Shown in pieces: positions 1 to 8,967 of a stretch of 64,000 nucleotides of DNA. The notes beneath the pieces are model-generated. The model saw only the letters and a list, made by a program, of their open reading frames with translations. It had not been told where the DNA came from and did no database searches. Position 1 is the first letter of the stretch, and each line of letters begins with the position of its first letter. Source of the stretch: Anaerolineae bacterium (GTDB lineage: Bacteria; Chloroflexota; Anaerolineae; Aggregatilineales; Phototrophicaceae); the NCBI GenBank assembly GCA_022824365.1, contig JAJEAA010000028.1, positions 62,001 to 126,000 of the forward strand, written 5' to 3'. A program made the position numbers and the translations under genes.

Positions 1-38
1 GGCAATTAGGGCGTAATAGTGATCCATGGCTGAGTTCT

Positions 39-1148
39 TCACTCCGGAGAAAATCGCGCACGGCAGTATTGCATAGGTCCGGCGCTCTCGGCAAGCCCCT
101 TTAGTTCCAGCAGCGTCAGGGTGCTGGTGACCGTGGCGGTCGGCAATTGTGTCTGACGCACGATGAGATCGACATGAATCGGGTCCGCGCTTAACTGCTG
201 ATAGATGACGCCTTCCAACTCATTCGCCGGTTGAATCTCCTGGACTTGGATTCGCGTCCGGACATTCAAATGCGACACATCCAACTCATCAAGAATATCC
301 TCGACATCAACAACCAATTTCGCCCCGTCTTGTATGAGCTGGTTGCAGCCTCGGCCCGTCGGGCTGAAGATATTGTGCGGCACGGCGAAGACATCGCGCC
401 CCTGATCAATGGCGTGCGAAACGGTATTGAGAGCGCCGCTCCGGGCGGGCGCTTCCGCCACAAGCAGCGCCAGGGACAGCCCGCTGATAAGACGGTTGCG
501 CTGCGGGAAGTTTTTCGCCAGCGGCGCTGTGCCGAGCGGCATCTCGCTGATGATTGCGCCAGCGGCGGCGATCTCCTCAGCCAGTTCGGCGTTCTCCCGC
601 GGATACATCCGGTCGATGCCGGTGCCTACAACCGCGATCGTTCGTCCGCCGGCGGTCAGCGCGCCTCGATGCGCGGCCGCGTCGATGCCTTGCGCCAGGC
701 CCGATACAATGGTGATGCCCTGCTGCGAAAGTTCCCCCGCGAGTTGATTGGCGACATCCCAACCGTATCGGCTGGCTTTGCGCGTGCCCACGATCGCCAG
801 GCATTTTTCGTCAGCCTCAGTGAGCTCGCCGCGGACGTAGAGGACCAGCGGTCGGTCGGGCAACGAGCGCAATAGCTGAGGATAATGAGCGTCCTCTAAC
901 GTAATCAGCGCTGCCCCCGCCCCCGCGACCCGGTCCATTTCCCGCGTGAGATCAATCTCGCGTCGGCCCCCGCAAAACTGACGCAGCAACGAACGAGGCA
1001 AATCCAGGCGCATCAGGCTGGCTTCGGGCTCGCGCCATAAGGCTTCCGCCGACTCGAAGTGCGCGAGCAAACGGTTCAGTTTGACAATGCCAAAACGCGG
1101 GATGAGCTGCAATCCCAGCCAATAGCGTTGATTATCGATTGACTGCAT
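39..1148 (-). CDS. dprA: DNA-processing protein DprA (Smf family)
   Basis: DprA binds incoming single-stranded DNA in the cytoplasm and loads RecA during natural transformation. The 369-residue product has the family layout: an N-terminal helical (SAM/HhH-like) region to about residue 60, a Rossmann-like core with GTRKASRYG at 121, SGLAQGIDAAAH near 149 and GTGIDRMYPREN near 175, and a C-terminal winged-helix-like tail from about 305. The length is normal. The gene stands alone on the minus strand behind its own promoter-like sequence, downstream of the rimM end. No other competence gene is in the window, so a role in transformation here is inferred from the family only. Confidence 0.95.
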   Translation of the reverse strand: MQSIDNQRYWLGLQLIPRFGIVKLNRLLAHFESAEALWREPEASLMRLDLPRSLLRQFCGGRREIDLTREMDRVAGAGAALITLEDAHYPQLLRSLPDRPLVLYVRGELTEADEKCLAIVGTRKASRYGWDVANQLAGELSQQGITIVSGLAQGIDAAAHRGALTAGGRTIAVVGTGIDRMYPRENAELAEEIAAAGAIISEMPLGTAPLAKNFPQRNRLISGLSLALLVAEAPARSGALNTVSHAIDQGRDVFAVPHNIFSPTGRGCNQLIQDGAKLVVDVEDILDELDVSHLNVRTRIQVQEIQPANELEGVIYQQLSADPIHVDLIVRQTQLPTATVTSTLTLLELKGLAESAGPMQYCRARFSPE

Positions 1149-1179
1149 AAAGGTCCGTTAATGAAGAGTAATCACGACC

Positions 1180-1209
1180 AGCATATCAGCAACAGAATTT
1201 TCTTGTCAA
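1180..1209 (-). promoter_or_regulatory. dprA promoter
   Basis: On the minus strand a perfect TTGACA (1209 to 1204) is followed after 18 bp by TATGCT (1185 to 1180), about 30 bp before the dprA start. The match is good for a housekeeping sigma factor. The rest of the gap to rimM (1210-1320) shows nothing recognisable. Confidence 0.6.
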
Positions 1210-1320
1210 GTCTGCTGCGCCGGTTGAGAAAACAGTCGAAAAGATGCCAAAACCTCTGTGCCCTTAAATTTACTCGGTGTAATCGGTGGCAAAAATATGG
1301 CGCGATTGCTCTGACCGGAC

Positions 1321-1857
1321 TCACTCAGGAAGCAAGCCTTCCGGCAGAGTCATCGAAACGATCTGCGCCTCAAAATCTATGCTGACGATTGTTTCATCAT
1401 GCGCCGGGATGAGCAACTCGCCATAGATATCGCTATCGACGATATAAACATCATTGGCGCCGGTTTGCAGCACTTCCCTGATCGCGCCCAACTCTACGCC
1501 TTCAGCGACCACGCGCATGCCCACAAGTTGGAAAAGATAATACTGACCCTCTTCCAGCGGCGTCGCCTGTTCAATGTCGATTAAGACGAGCTTTTCCCGC
1601 AGCGCCTCAGCTTCATCGCGACTGTCGACGCCGTTAAAACTCAGGAGCGCGTAGGCTTTGTTGAACCGCAGGCTTTTAAGGTCGAGTCTGTTCTTGCCTT
1701 TATCCGCCGGTGAATCCGCCAGGTAGACATATTCCAGCGACGGCAGATCCTCGCGATTGTCGGTGAGCACGCGCATGCGCACTTCGCCGCGTACGCCGTG
1801 AGGGCGGAGCACTTCTCCGATGACCAGATGATCCGGTCTGTTGGGATGTCGCGTCAC
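1321..1857 (-). CDS. rimM: 16S rRNA processing protein RimM
   Basis: RimM binds ribosomal protein S19 in the 30S head and assists late 16S maturation. The 178-residue product has the expected two parts. The N-terminal RimM barrel contains IGEVLRPHGVRGEVRM (residues 13-28), and a C-terminal PRC-barrel starts near GQYYLFQLVGM and continues through GELLIPAH. It is the last gene of the minus-strand ffh-rpsP-khpA-rimM cluster, 7 nt after khpA, which is the classic order in Gram-positive bacteria. Confidence 0.95.
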   Translation of the reverse strand: MTRHPNRPDHLVIGEVLRPHGVRGEVRMRVLTDNREDLPSLEYVYLADSPADKGKNRLDLKSLRFNKAYALLSFNGVDSRDEAEALREKLVLIDIEQATPLEEGQYYLFQLVGMRVVAEGVELGAIREVLQTGANDVYIVDSDIYGELLIPAHDETIVSIDFEAQIVSMTLPEGLLPE

Positions 1858-1864
1858 TGAAGCC

Positions 1865-2116
1865 TTATTCGATTTCGAGGATCACGCGGCGGCGGCGCTC
1901 GCGACCGCGTTCATCGGCAGGACCGGCCGCCCGCAACAGCGCGCGGATGGAATTCGCCACCCGGCCGCTGCGCCCGATGACGCGGCCCATATCGTCCGAC
2001 GCCACCGACAACTCCAGCACGACGTTCCTGCCGCTATCCTTGCGGCGTATGCTGACTTCCTCGGGCGCGTTGACCAGGTTTTCGGCGATGTATTGAAGCA
2101 GTTCTTCTTCGACCAT
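1865..2116 (-). CDS. khpA: KH-domain RNA-binding protein KhpA
   Basis: This 83-residue protein is a single KH domain with the RNA-contacting GxxG loop in VIGRSGRVANSIR (residues 46-58). It matches the YlqC/KhpA family, which lies between rpsP and rimM in many Firmicutes and Chloroflexota and acts as a small RNA chaperone. Its partner KhpB/Jag is not in the window. The spacing to rpsP (11 nt) and rimM (7 nt) indicates cotranscription. Confidence 0.92.
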   Translation of the reverse strand: MVEEELLQYIAENLVNAPEEVSIRRKDSGRNVVLELSVASDDMGRVIGRSGRVANSIRALLRAAGPADERGRERRRRVILEIE

Positions 2117-2127
2117 GGTTCCCCCGC

Positions 2128-2550
2128 CTAGCTTTCTGCTTCGGCTGATTGTTCGGCGGCTAACCTGGCCGCTTCACGCGCTTTGATCTTGCTCTCGCCA
2201 TCGCCGGGCGCGGGATAATTGGTCTTGGGGCTCGGCAGCTCGCCGCGGTTGGCTTCCGCCTCGGCCACCAGATCTTCGAGGCTTTCGCCGGCGCGCAGCC
2301 GCTGAAAGCGTTCCCATGTGCCCGTGTGCTCCAGCAAGCGGCGGACGGCATCGCTGGGTTGCGCGCCGACGCTGAGCCAGTAAAGCGCTCGTTCTTCCTG
2401 GATGATTTCGGTGGCGGGGCGGGTGCGCGGATTGTAATGACCGATGTTTTCAAGGTAGCTGCCATTGCGCGCCTTCCGCTGGTCGGTGACGACAACGCGA
2501 TAGCTGGGCTGACGTTTCAAGCCTTGACGGCGCAAACGAATACGAACCAT
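2128..2550 (-). CDS. rpsP: 30S ribosomal protein S16
   Basis: The N-terminal 80 residues are typical S16 (MVRIRLRRQG, then RNGSYLENIGHYNPRT). At 140 residues it is about 50 longer than the usual 80-90. The extra C-terminal tail is acidic and Ala/Glu-rich, ends in AEQSAEAES, and looks disordered; similar extensions occur in several high-GC phyla. It is the second gene of the ffh operon, 22 nt after ffh. Confidence 0.96.
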   Translation of the reverse strand: MVRIRLRRQGLKRQPSYRVVVTDQRKARNGSYLENIGHYNPRTRPATEIIQEERALYWLSVGAQPSDAVRRLLEHTGTWERFQRLRAGESLEDLVAEAEANRGELPSPKTNYPAPGDGESKIKAREAARLAAEQSAEAES

Positions 2551-2572
2551 GGTAACTCTCCTCTTTGCCGGC

Positions 2573-3910
2573 TCAAGCGGTCAAGCCGGGGATATTGGGT
2601 AACTTCCCTCTGCTGATTTGATTCATGAGTCGGCTCATCTGCTGGAATTGCTTGAGCAACTCGTTAACATCTCGGACTTCGACGCCGCTGCCGCTGGCGA
2701 TGCGCTTCTTGCGGCTGGCTTTCAGGATACGCGGGTGGCGGCGTTCATGCGGCGTCATTGAATTGATGATCGCCTCGACTTTTTTGATGCGCTTCTCGAC
2801 ATCTTCGTCGTTGAAATCACTTTGCATCTGCAATTTGGACATGCCCGGGATCATGCCGAGGACTTTGCCCAACGGTCCCATGCGCCGGATTTTCTGCAAT
2901 TGATCCAGGAAATCCTGCAAAGTAAATTCGTTCTTCATGATTTTACTTTGCAAGCGCAGGGCTTCTTCTTCCTCGTAGAGCGACTCGCTCTTTTCGATCA
3001 GCGACATGATATCGCCCATGCCGAGGATGCGCTGGGCGATGCGGTCCGGGTGGAATAACTCCAACGTGTCGGCGCTGACTTTTTCCCCCGTGCCCATGAA
3101 CTTGATCGGCACGCCGGTCACCGCCCGCATCGATAGAGCCGCGCCCCCGCGCGCGTCGCCGTCAACCCTGGTCAAGACCAAACCGGTGATGCCCAGGCTT
3201 TCATTGAAGCCGCGCGCGATGTTCACCGCTTCCTGGCCCGTCATCGCATCGGCGACCAGAAGAATTTCGGCCGGCGAAGATATCCGCTTGATATCCTCCA
3301 ACTCGCTCATCCGCGTGTCATCAATTTGCAGACGGCCCGCGGTATCGATCAGAACAATATCGCAATCGAGTTCTTTCGCGCGTTTGAGCCCCCGCTTGAC
3401 GATGGCGGGCGGCGAATCGGAAACGCCTTCTTCGTAATAGGGGACATTGATCTGCTTGGCCAGCGTGACGAGCTGGTCAACAGCGGCCGGTCGATAGGTA
3501 TCGGCCGCGATCATCAAGGGCTTCTTGCCCTCGCCGCGCAGGTGAAGCGCCAGCTTCGCCGTATTGGTCGTCTTCCCCGTGCCTTGCAAGCCGACCATCA
3601 TGATGACATGCGGTTTGCTGCTGCCGCTGTAATTCAGGCGCCCGGCCTCGCCCAGCATCTCCACCATTTCTTCGTGGATGATCTTGACGACCTGCTCGCT
3701 CGGTTTCAGCGCTTTGTGGACCTCCTCGCCGAGGGCGCGCTCGCGCACCTCTTTGATGAAGTCCTTCACGATCGGCAGGGCGACATCGGCTTCGAGCAGC
3801 GCCATGCGCACTTCCCGCATGACTGCCTTGACGTCAGCTTCCTTGACAGTGCCGCCTTTGCGCAAGCCTTCAAAAGCCGTATCGAGCCTTTGTGAAAGCG
3901 TTTCGAACAT
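2573..3910 (-). CDS. ffh: Signal recognition particle protein Ffh (SRP54)
   Basis: Ffh is the GTPase that binds SRP RNA and signal sequences to target proteins to the membrane. It has the N domain, then the G domain with P-loop GLQGTGKTTNTAKL, DTAGR and TRVDGDARGG, then the methionine-rich M domain (MGPLGKVLGMIPGMSK). I place the start at ATG 3910 (MFETLSQRLD), because an AGGGGTG Shine-Dalgarno-like stretch precedes it; a GTG two codons upstream (3916) is also open. It is the first gene of the operon. No SRP RNA gene was seen nearby. Confidence 0.96.
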   Translation of the reverse strand: MFETLSQRLDTAFEGLRKGGTVKEADVKAVMREVRMALLEADVALPIVKDFIKEVRERALGEEVHKALKPSEQVVKIIHEEMVEMLGEAGRLNYSGSSKPHVIMMVGLQGTGKTTNTAKLALHLRGEGKKPLMIAADTYRPAAVDQLVTLAKQINVPYYEEGVSDSPPAIVKRGLKRAKELDCDIVLIDTAGRLQIDDTRMSELEDIKRISSPAEILLVADAMTGQEAVNIARGFNESLGITGLVLTRVDGDARGGAALSMRAVTGVPIKFMGTGEKVSADTLELFHPDRIAQRILGMGDIMSLIEKSESLYEEEEALRLQSKIMKNEFTLQDFLDQLQKIRRMGPLGKVLGMIPGMSKLQMQSDFNDEDVEKRIKKVEAIINSMTPHERRHPRILKASRKKRIASGSGVEVRDVNELLKQFQQMSRLMNQISRGKLPNIPGLTA

Positions 3911-3940
3911 GTTCACCCCTGATGAAAAGGACGCCGAACA

Positions 3941-3969
3941 ATTCTATGGCAGGCGCCAGTAATAGTCAA
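3941..3969 (-). promoter_or_regulatory. ffh operon promoter
   Basis: The minus strand carries TTGACT (3969 to 3964), a 17 bp spacer and TAGAAT (3946 to 3941), about 30 bp upstream of ffh. Spacing and hexamers are near consensus. Confidence 0.65.
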
Positions 3970-4092
3970 GACGAGGCTTTACGCGGGAGTAGTGAATTTG
4001 CTGAATACTAAGTCGCCCGTCTTTCAAGCGCGAAAACCATCGGCGCGCTCCCTCGGTCGCCGGCAACTCACCGTATGAAAATTCTAACGCGC

Positions 4093-4104
4093 GAACATTT
4101 GTTC
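4093..4104. promoter_or_regulatory. LexA (SOS) box, copy A
   Basis: GAACATTTGTTC matches the Gram-positive-type LexA core GAAC-N4-GTTC and is almost a perfect palindrome. It lies exactly 35 bp before the -10-like hexamer, as in copy B. Confidence 0.6.
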
Positions 4105-4381
4105 ACCCATGCCTGTTCTTTTTCTGCTACCCTGATACCATGAACGCCAAATCGCCAATCCAGCATCTATCCGAAACCATGCTGTCCCTAATCCAAAATA
4201 CAACCTTTGTCGCGCCAAATCCGCAATTCTCGCACCCAAACCGCCGCTGTATCCATACTGTATCGATAGAGACCAGCAAATTTTCCATCCACTGCTTATG
4301 CTTTACTTTAACTTTTACGGCTTCTGTTGGTACTGTATGTATCCTTTGTGGGTCTTTTTTTATCCTTTGCTTATCTGCCGG
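4093..4381 (+). repeat. LexA-box-led dispersed element, copy A
   Basis: This lies in the 576 bp gene-poor gap between ffh and the MFS gene (3911-4486). It begins with GAACATTTGTTCACCCAT (SOS-type palindrome 4093-4104). A TGCTACCCT -10-like motif follows (4128-4133), then an ATGAAC at 4140. A 22-bp tandem motif at 4247-4268 holds two 11-bp CTGTATNNATA units, and a pyrimidine-rich tail runs 4340-4381. All four blocks recur in the same order at 43422-43834. The ORF from 4140 (90 codons) does not align with the ORF of the other copy beyond MN. I therefore treat this as a diverged element of unknown nature, either a non-coding RNA or a decayed SOS gene. No other feature is visible in 3970-4092 or 4382-4486. 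Confidence 0.6.
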
Positions 4382-4486
4382 AATGGTCTTAAAAGGACAC
4401 AAAAAGTGCTGAAACATTCTCGGCGCCTCTTCCCGAGCTCCGCAAGCGCGGCGGACGAACCTGCGGCTGCCAGCGGTCAGAGCCGC

Positions 4487-5674
4487 TCAGGCTGCGCTCT
4501 GCCCGTCAGACGGCACAAAGCGGCGCATCACGACGAAACCGACCAGACCAATCAGGCCCGCCGCCAGACCGATGACCAGGAAGTTGCCGTCGCTGAACTT
4601 GTAAATGAGCGCGCCCAGCGCAGCGCCCGAGACGCGCCCCAGCGAGTGAGCGCCCATATTCGCGCTCATCATCACCGCGCGGGACTTCGGCATGATCTCG
4701 GTGAAGAGCGGCAGGGCGGCAACGATAGCCGTCTCAATACAGATGAACATGATGAATATGCCGAACATCGCCAGCGGCAAGCTGAAGTCCAGATAGGGAA
4801 TGATGAAGAAACAGAGCGCCGCTACAAGCATGCCGTACATGGATGTCGGCTTGGTGCCGAAGCGGTCCGCGACTGTGATGACGATGAACTCGCCGATGAC
4901 CTCCGCCACCGCGATCACGATGGTGATAGCGCCGAGGGCGGTCAGCAGCAAGCCGAAGGAATCTTCCATCCACAAGCCGTAATTGATGAAGAAGATTTCA
5001 TGCGACAGCGTCAAGCAGAGGGAATAAACCAGAGCGGCGACCGCGGGACCGTGGGCGCTGACGGCGCGCATGGCTGTTAGCGGATTGACGACGCGGATAG
5101 GATGGTCCTGGTCGTGCTCCCGGTCGGATTCGACCACGAGCCAGATGGCAAGCGCGCCCGCGCCCAGCATAATCGACAGGAACAAGAATACTGCTTGCAG
5201 GGAACTGGAGTCGAGCAGGAAGCCGGCGACAGGGGCGGCGATCAAGAGCGAAAGCGCCCAGCTCAACTCGGCGAAGCCCATGACGCGGGCGCGGCGGGTG
5301 AAGTGGATGGTATCGCCGAAATAAGCCTGGATGGTCGGATCGTAGATGATCTTGCCGACGCCGAGGGCGAACATGACCACGACGAAGATGCCGTAATCGG
5401 CGAAGACCGCGCTGAGCAGGCTCATGCCGGACATCATCACGAGGACGCCAACCATCACTGCCTTGCGACCGTAATGCGCGAAGATCGTGCCGAGGATGGG
5501 GCTGAGCAAACCGGCGCCGTTCGTCAGCGCGATGACATTTTGAATGCTGTCGGCGGAGACGCTGAAGCTCGCGCCGATGGCGGATACAAAGGGATAAGGA
5601 AAGCGCCGCGAGATGTTGATGACCAGACGGCCAAATATGATAGCTAGGATGGACCAGACAAGTCGGTTCTTCAC
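4487..5674 (-). CDS. MFS transporter, substrate unknown
   Basis: The 395-residue protein has about twelve hydrophobic segments and the MFS loop 2-3 signature in GTIFAHYGRKAVM (about 62-74). It therefore should be a major facilitator superfamily permease of the inner membrane. The substrate cannot be told from sequence. The start is GTG at 5674. It is the last gene of the long minus-strand run from alaS and follows the metalloenzyme gene by 25 nt. Confidence 0.85.
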   Translation of the reverse strand: MKNRLVWSILAIIFGRLVINISRRFPYPFVSAIGASFSVSADSIQNVIALTNGAGLLSPILGTIFAHYGRKAVMVGVLVMMSGMSLLSAVFADYGIFVVVMFALGVGKIIYDPTIQAYFGDTIHFTRRARVMGFAELSWALSLLIAAPVAGFLLDSSSLQAVFLFLSIMLGAGALAIWLVVESDREHDQDHPIRVVNPLTAMRAVSAHGPAVAALVYSLCLTLSHEIFFINYGLWMEDSFGLLLTALGAITIVIAVAEVIGEFIVITVADRFGTKPTSMYGMLVAALCFFIIPYLDFSLPLAMFGIFIMFICIETAIVAALPLFTEIMPKSRAVMMSANMGAHSLGRVSGAALGALIYKFSDGNFLVIGLAAGLIGLVGFVVMRRFVPSDGQSAA

Positions 5675-5699
5675 TGCGGCTCAATTCCAGCGAGTTGGT

Positions 5700-6617
5700 T
5701 CAGGCATGATGGAAGAGCATTCTATCACAGGCGGGAACGAAGTCAGTGAGGCTTGTGAAACCTTCCGCGAATGCCTTTGCCCGCCCGCCAATGACGACTG
5801 TCGGCACATTGTTCAGAGTATGGCGGCGAGTGCTGAGGTCTTCCATGTTGCCGTGGTCGCTCGTGATGACGACCAGCCCTTCTGTCTCATCCCACTCATC
5901 CAGAAAGCCGCGGAGAACGGCGTCAAATTGTTCGAGCGTTTCAACGCCGCGCTTGAGCGTGCCGCGATGGCCGATGCGGTCCGTCAGCCAATGAGAGTGG
6001 AAACTGAAGTCGTATTGACTTGCGAGCCGCGCCAAAAGGCGTCCGGCATCACGCGCGGCATAGGCGGGCAGGTCCGGCAACTTGAGATAGTTGCGCCAGC
6101 TATCGGTCGTCCATTCCGCGGTCAAGGCGCGCTGATGGATGACATCGGCGAGCGTGAAGTGGGGCAGGCCCGAAGCAAAGGCGGCTTGCTGAATGCTGGA
6201 GCGCAGCGTCTTGCCTCGCTCAAAGTCCGAAAGCAGACGCGGCGGATAGGCGGTCAGCAGACGCGCGGATTTGCCGCGTTCTGTCAGGCGGCGGAAGTAG
6301 CTGTGCTCGGCGATGATTTCACGCGTCTTGGCGTCTGGTTTCGGTCCGTAATGGCGGCCGACCAGCTTCGGCAGGTTCAAGCCGGTCAAGAGGCTCGCTT
6401 GTCCGGTGCCGCTTTGCGGGCGCCCGGGCATGCCGAGCCGCGCGTCGGTCGGGATGAAGATGGCGCGCGCGCTCTCTTGCAAGCCGGTAGTCGCCAGCCA
6501 ACGCGCCTCGTTGCTCAGGCTGAACATGGTTGGCGTATCGGCGGCGGCGAATGGATTGGTTTCGGGATCGTCTTCACCCAAGCCGATGCCGTCCAGGAAG
6601 AGCGTCAGGATTCGCAT
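5700..6617 (-). CDS. Alkaline phosphatase superfamily metalloenzyme
   Basis: The product (305 residues) opens with MRILTLFLDGIGLG, a metal-ligand Asp in the pattern of the phosphopentomutase / iPGM / alkaline phosphatase superfamily. Its C-terminus carries VVITSDHGNMEDLSTRRHT, the second metal cluster (DHGN...H). It is much shorter than iPGM (about 510) and lacks an evident substrate-binding insert, so the reaction is unknown; a phosphoester or phosphonate hydrolase or mutase is likely. It is 12 nt from the MBL hydrolase and appears cotranscribed. Confidence 0.8.
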   Translation of the reverse strand: MRILTLFLDGIGLGEDDPETNPFAAADTPTMFSLSNEARWLATTGLQESARAIFIPTDARLGMPGRPQSGTGQASLLTGLNLPKLVGRHYGPKPDAKTREIIAEHSYFRRLTERGKSARLLTAYPPRLLSDFERGKTLRSSIQQAAFASGLPHFTLADVIHQRALTAEWTTDSWRNYLKLPDLPAYAARDAGRLLARLASQYDFSFHSHWLTDRIGHRGTLKRGVETLEQFDAVLRGFLDEWDETEGLVVITSDHGNMEDLSTRRHTLNNVPTVVIGGRAKAFAEGFTSLTDFVPACDRMLFHHA

Positions 6618-6629
6618 TGGGCGGCGAGT

Positions 6630-7286
6630 CTAGGGTCGGCCGCCATAGGAGAGCAAGAAGGGATTGCTTCGCCTTTCCCGCCCGATGGTCGTCCCGCCCA
6701 TGTGGCCCGGCAAGACCTGCACATCATCGTCCAGCACCATGATCTTTTCGAAGATCGATGCCATCAGCAAGTCGTGGTCGCCACCGGGCAAGTCTGTCCG
6801 GCCGATGCTGCCGGCGAAGAGGCTGTCGCCGCTGAAGAGAATCTTCTGCTCGGGCATATAGAAGCTGAGATGCCCCGGCGCGTGGCCGGGCGTATAAAGG
6901 CTGTGAAGGCGGATCGCGTCTTGCGCGATGACTTCCGGTTCGGTTTTGAGAAGGCGATCCGGCTTGGCGGCGGCCGGCAATTCGCCCAAGCCAAAGAACA
7001 AGCCTTGCAGCGGGATTTCATCCAGCAGCGTCTCGCAGTCTTCGTGGATGTAGAAGGGAATGTCCAGCGCCTCCTTGATCGCCGCGCTCGCCAGGACATG
7101 GTCGAGGTGGGCATGGGTCGCGATCATCAGCTTGATGGTCCAGCCTTCGGCGGCGGCCGCCTCCAGAATCGCCGCGGCGTCATCCACCGGATCGATCAAG
7201 ACGGCGTTAAGCGTCTGCGTATCGGCGACCAGATAGGCGTTGGTGGCGAAAGGACCGAGCGTCAAAGACTTTATTTTGATGGTCAT
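6630..7286 (-). CDS. MBL-fold metallo-hydrolase (glyoxalase II-like)
   Basis: The 218-residue protein has the metallo-beta-lactamase-fold zinc motifs: THAHLDHV (about 57-64), the second-site His in TPGHAPGHLS, the bridging Asp in FSGDSLFAGSIGRTDLPGG, and the final His in LPGHMGG. Length and the GRTDLPGG block match the small YcbL/hydroxyacylglutathione-hydrolase-like family, which hydrolyses thioesters. The true substrate is unknown. It sits 11 nt after murJ in the operon. Confidence 0.88.
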   Translation of the reverse strand: MTIKIKSLTLGPFATNAYLVADTQTLNAVLIDPVDDAAAILEAAAAEGWTIKLMIATHAHLDHVLASAAIKEALDIPFYIHEDCETLLDEIPLQGLFFGLGELPAAAKPDRLLKTEPEVIAQDAIRLHSLYTPGHAPGHLSFYMPEQKILFSGDSLFAGSIGRTDLPGGDHDLLMASIFEKIMVLDDDVQVLPGHMGGTTIGRERRSNPFLLSYGGRP

Positions 7287-7297
7287 CTATATCCTCG

Positions 7298-8959
7298 TTA
7301 TGATGCGCGGCGGATGACAATTTGCCAAAGCTCCGCCAATTCTCGCATTCGCAGGAGCAGAGCCGCCAGCATGAAAATAGCCAGCCCCAGCACAGCTTCA
7401 ACCGCGAGCCGCGCGATAGTGACGGTCAAACCGGCTTGGGGAAGGACTTGCTCCCAGACCGCGTCGACAGCGACAATGGCGGCAGCCATTATGAGCGAGG
7501 CGGCCAGCGTCTTTAACAGGCAAAGCGAGAGCGCGTGCTCATGGATGCCATGCCAGCGCCGGCGCAGAATGTAGAGCAATGATACCACCTCGAACATAAC
7601 GCCGAGGGAATTGGCCAGCGCCAGTCCGCTGACGTTGCCGACTTCTGGCTGCAGAGCCAGGCTGGGCAGCGAGCGGGCGACCGAATTGAGCAGGCTGTTG
7701 GCGCTGACGGTCTCGACATCGCTGAGGGCGAGGGCGAGCGCGAAGTTTATCAGCGCGCCGCCCAGCGCGGCGAATAGCGGCGTCAGTGTGTCTTTGTCAG
7801 CGTAGAAGCTGCGCGCTATGACTTCCAGCGTGGAATGTACGATGAGGCCGAGCGTGAACATGGTCAACGTACTATAGACCAGAGCTGAGGCGGAGGCGTC
7901 AAAGGCGCCGCGTTCCAGCAGGCTGATCATCGGACGGCCGAGCACGATCAAGCCGATGGCGGCGGGAATACTGCCGACGAGGATGAAGCGCAGGGCGCTG
8001 GTCATCGCGCCGCGTTTGCCCTCGAGATCGTTCATTTCGCTAAGGGCGGCCAGCGTAGGGAAGATGACGATGCCCATCGCTGTGCCGATGAGCGTCTGTG
8101 GAATCTGCATCAGACGCCAGCCCCAATCCAGCGCGCTGACCGAGCCGACGCCGAGCCGCGAGGCGATATTGTTCATGACCAGAAAGTTGAGGCTGAAAAC
8201 GCCCAAGCCGCCGATGCGGGGCAGCATCAAGCGGATGACGCGCCACAACTGCGGATCGCTCAAGCCCAACTCCAGGCGCCAACGCATCTTGTAACGGATC
8301 AAGCCCGGGACCTGGATGCCGAAGTGCAAGGCGGACCCGATGACGGCGCCGACGGCGATACCATGGATGCCCAGGCGCGGCAGCAGGAAGATCACGCCGA
8401 AAAGGATGCCCAAATCGAACATGATAGGCGCCAAGGCCGGAAGCAAGAAATGTTGGTGCGAATTGAGGATGCCGCTGAAAATCCCGCTCACGGCGAAGAT
8501 GATCGTGCTCAACAGCAAGATTCGCATCATATCGACCGTGTCATTCGCGGCGCTAGCGTCAAAGCCGGGCGCGACTACATTGGCGACCAGCCAGGGCGCG
8601 GTAAGGAATACGCAGATGCTGATGATAAACGCCAGCGTGAGGATCGTGTTGATGAGGTGGCTTGAAAGTCGCCAGGCGGATTCAAGATCGCCTTTCGCCA
8701 GGAAGCCGCTGAAGACTGGGATGAAGGCATGGGTCAAGGCGCCGCCGGAGATCAGAATGACGATGAGTTCGGGAATGCGGTTGGCGGCGACATAGACGTC
8801 AAGCTCGCGCCCGACGCCAAAAGCCTGCGCGATGATGATGGTCTGCAGCAAGCTGATGAGCTTGGCCGCGCCAAAGGCGATCATGACCGTCAGCGTGGAA
8901 CGGGCGATGTGACGCGCCATTTCGCGTTGCGACGCGTGTTTGCCTTTGTCGGTTGCCAT
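7298..8959 (-). CDS. murJ: Lipid II flippase MurJ
   Basis: MurJ flips lipid II across the cytoplasmic membrane for peptidoglycan synthesis. The 553-residue protein has roughly fourteen hydrophobic segments and the MviN/MurJ signature near the N-terminus (FGVGRELDVYVAANRIPE, residues about 46-63). It also has the FSGILNSHQHFLLPALAP block near 160. The length is normal for the family. It follows the C39-like protein gene by 8 nt on the minus strand. Confidence 0.93.
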   Translation of the reverse strand: MATDKGKHASQREMARHIARSTLTVMIAFGAAKLISLLQTIIIAQAFGVGRELDVYVAANRIPELIVILISGGALTHAFIPVFSGFLAKGDLESAWRLSSHLINTILTLAFIISICVFLTAPWLVANVVAPGFDASAANDTVDMMRILLLSTIIFAVSGIFSGILNSHQHFLLPALAPIMFDLGILFGVIFLLPRLGIHGIAVGAVIGSALHFGIQVPGLIRYKMRWRLELGLSDPQLWRVIRLMLPRIGGLGVFSLNFLVMNNIASRLGVGSVSALDWGWRLMQIPQTLIGTAMGIVIFPTLAALSEMNDLEGKRGAMTSALRFILVGSIPAAIGLIVLGRPMISLLERGAFDASASALVYSTLTMFTLGLIVHSTLEVIARSFYADKDTLTPLFAALGGALINFALALALSDVETVSANSLLNSVARSLPSLALQPEVGNVSGLALANSLGVMFEVVSLLYILRRRWHGIHEHALSLCLLKTLAASLIMAAAIVAVDAVWEQVLPQAGLTVTIARLAVEAVLGLAIFMLAALLLRMRELAELWQIVIRRAS

Positions 8960-8967
8960 TCAGCGCC

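Noticed and set aside
3905..3914. GAACATGTTC as a LexA box at the ffh start
   Set aside because: The spacer is two bases, not four, and it lies over the ffh start codon.
4140..4412. The 90-codon ORF in copy A as a real protein gene
   Set aside because: It does not align with the ORF in copy B beyond MN, and the conserved 22-mer falls in different phases relative to the two start codons.
5613..7574. A 653-codon open frame on plus across three genes
   Set aside because: It is antisense to two clearly recognised genes (metalloenzyme and MBL hydrolase), has no motif and runs into murJ; it is a GC-skewed shadow.
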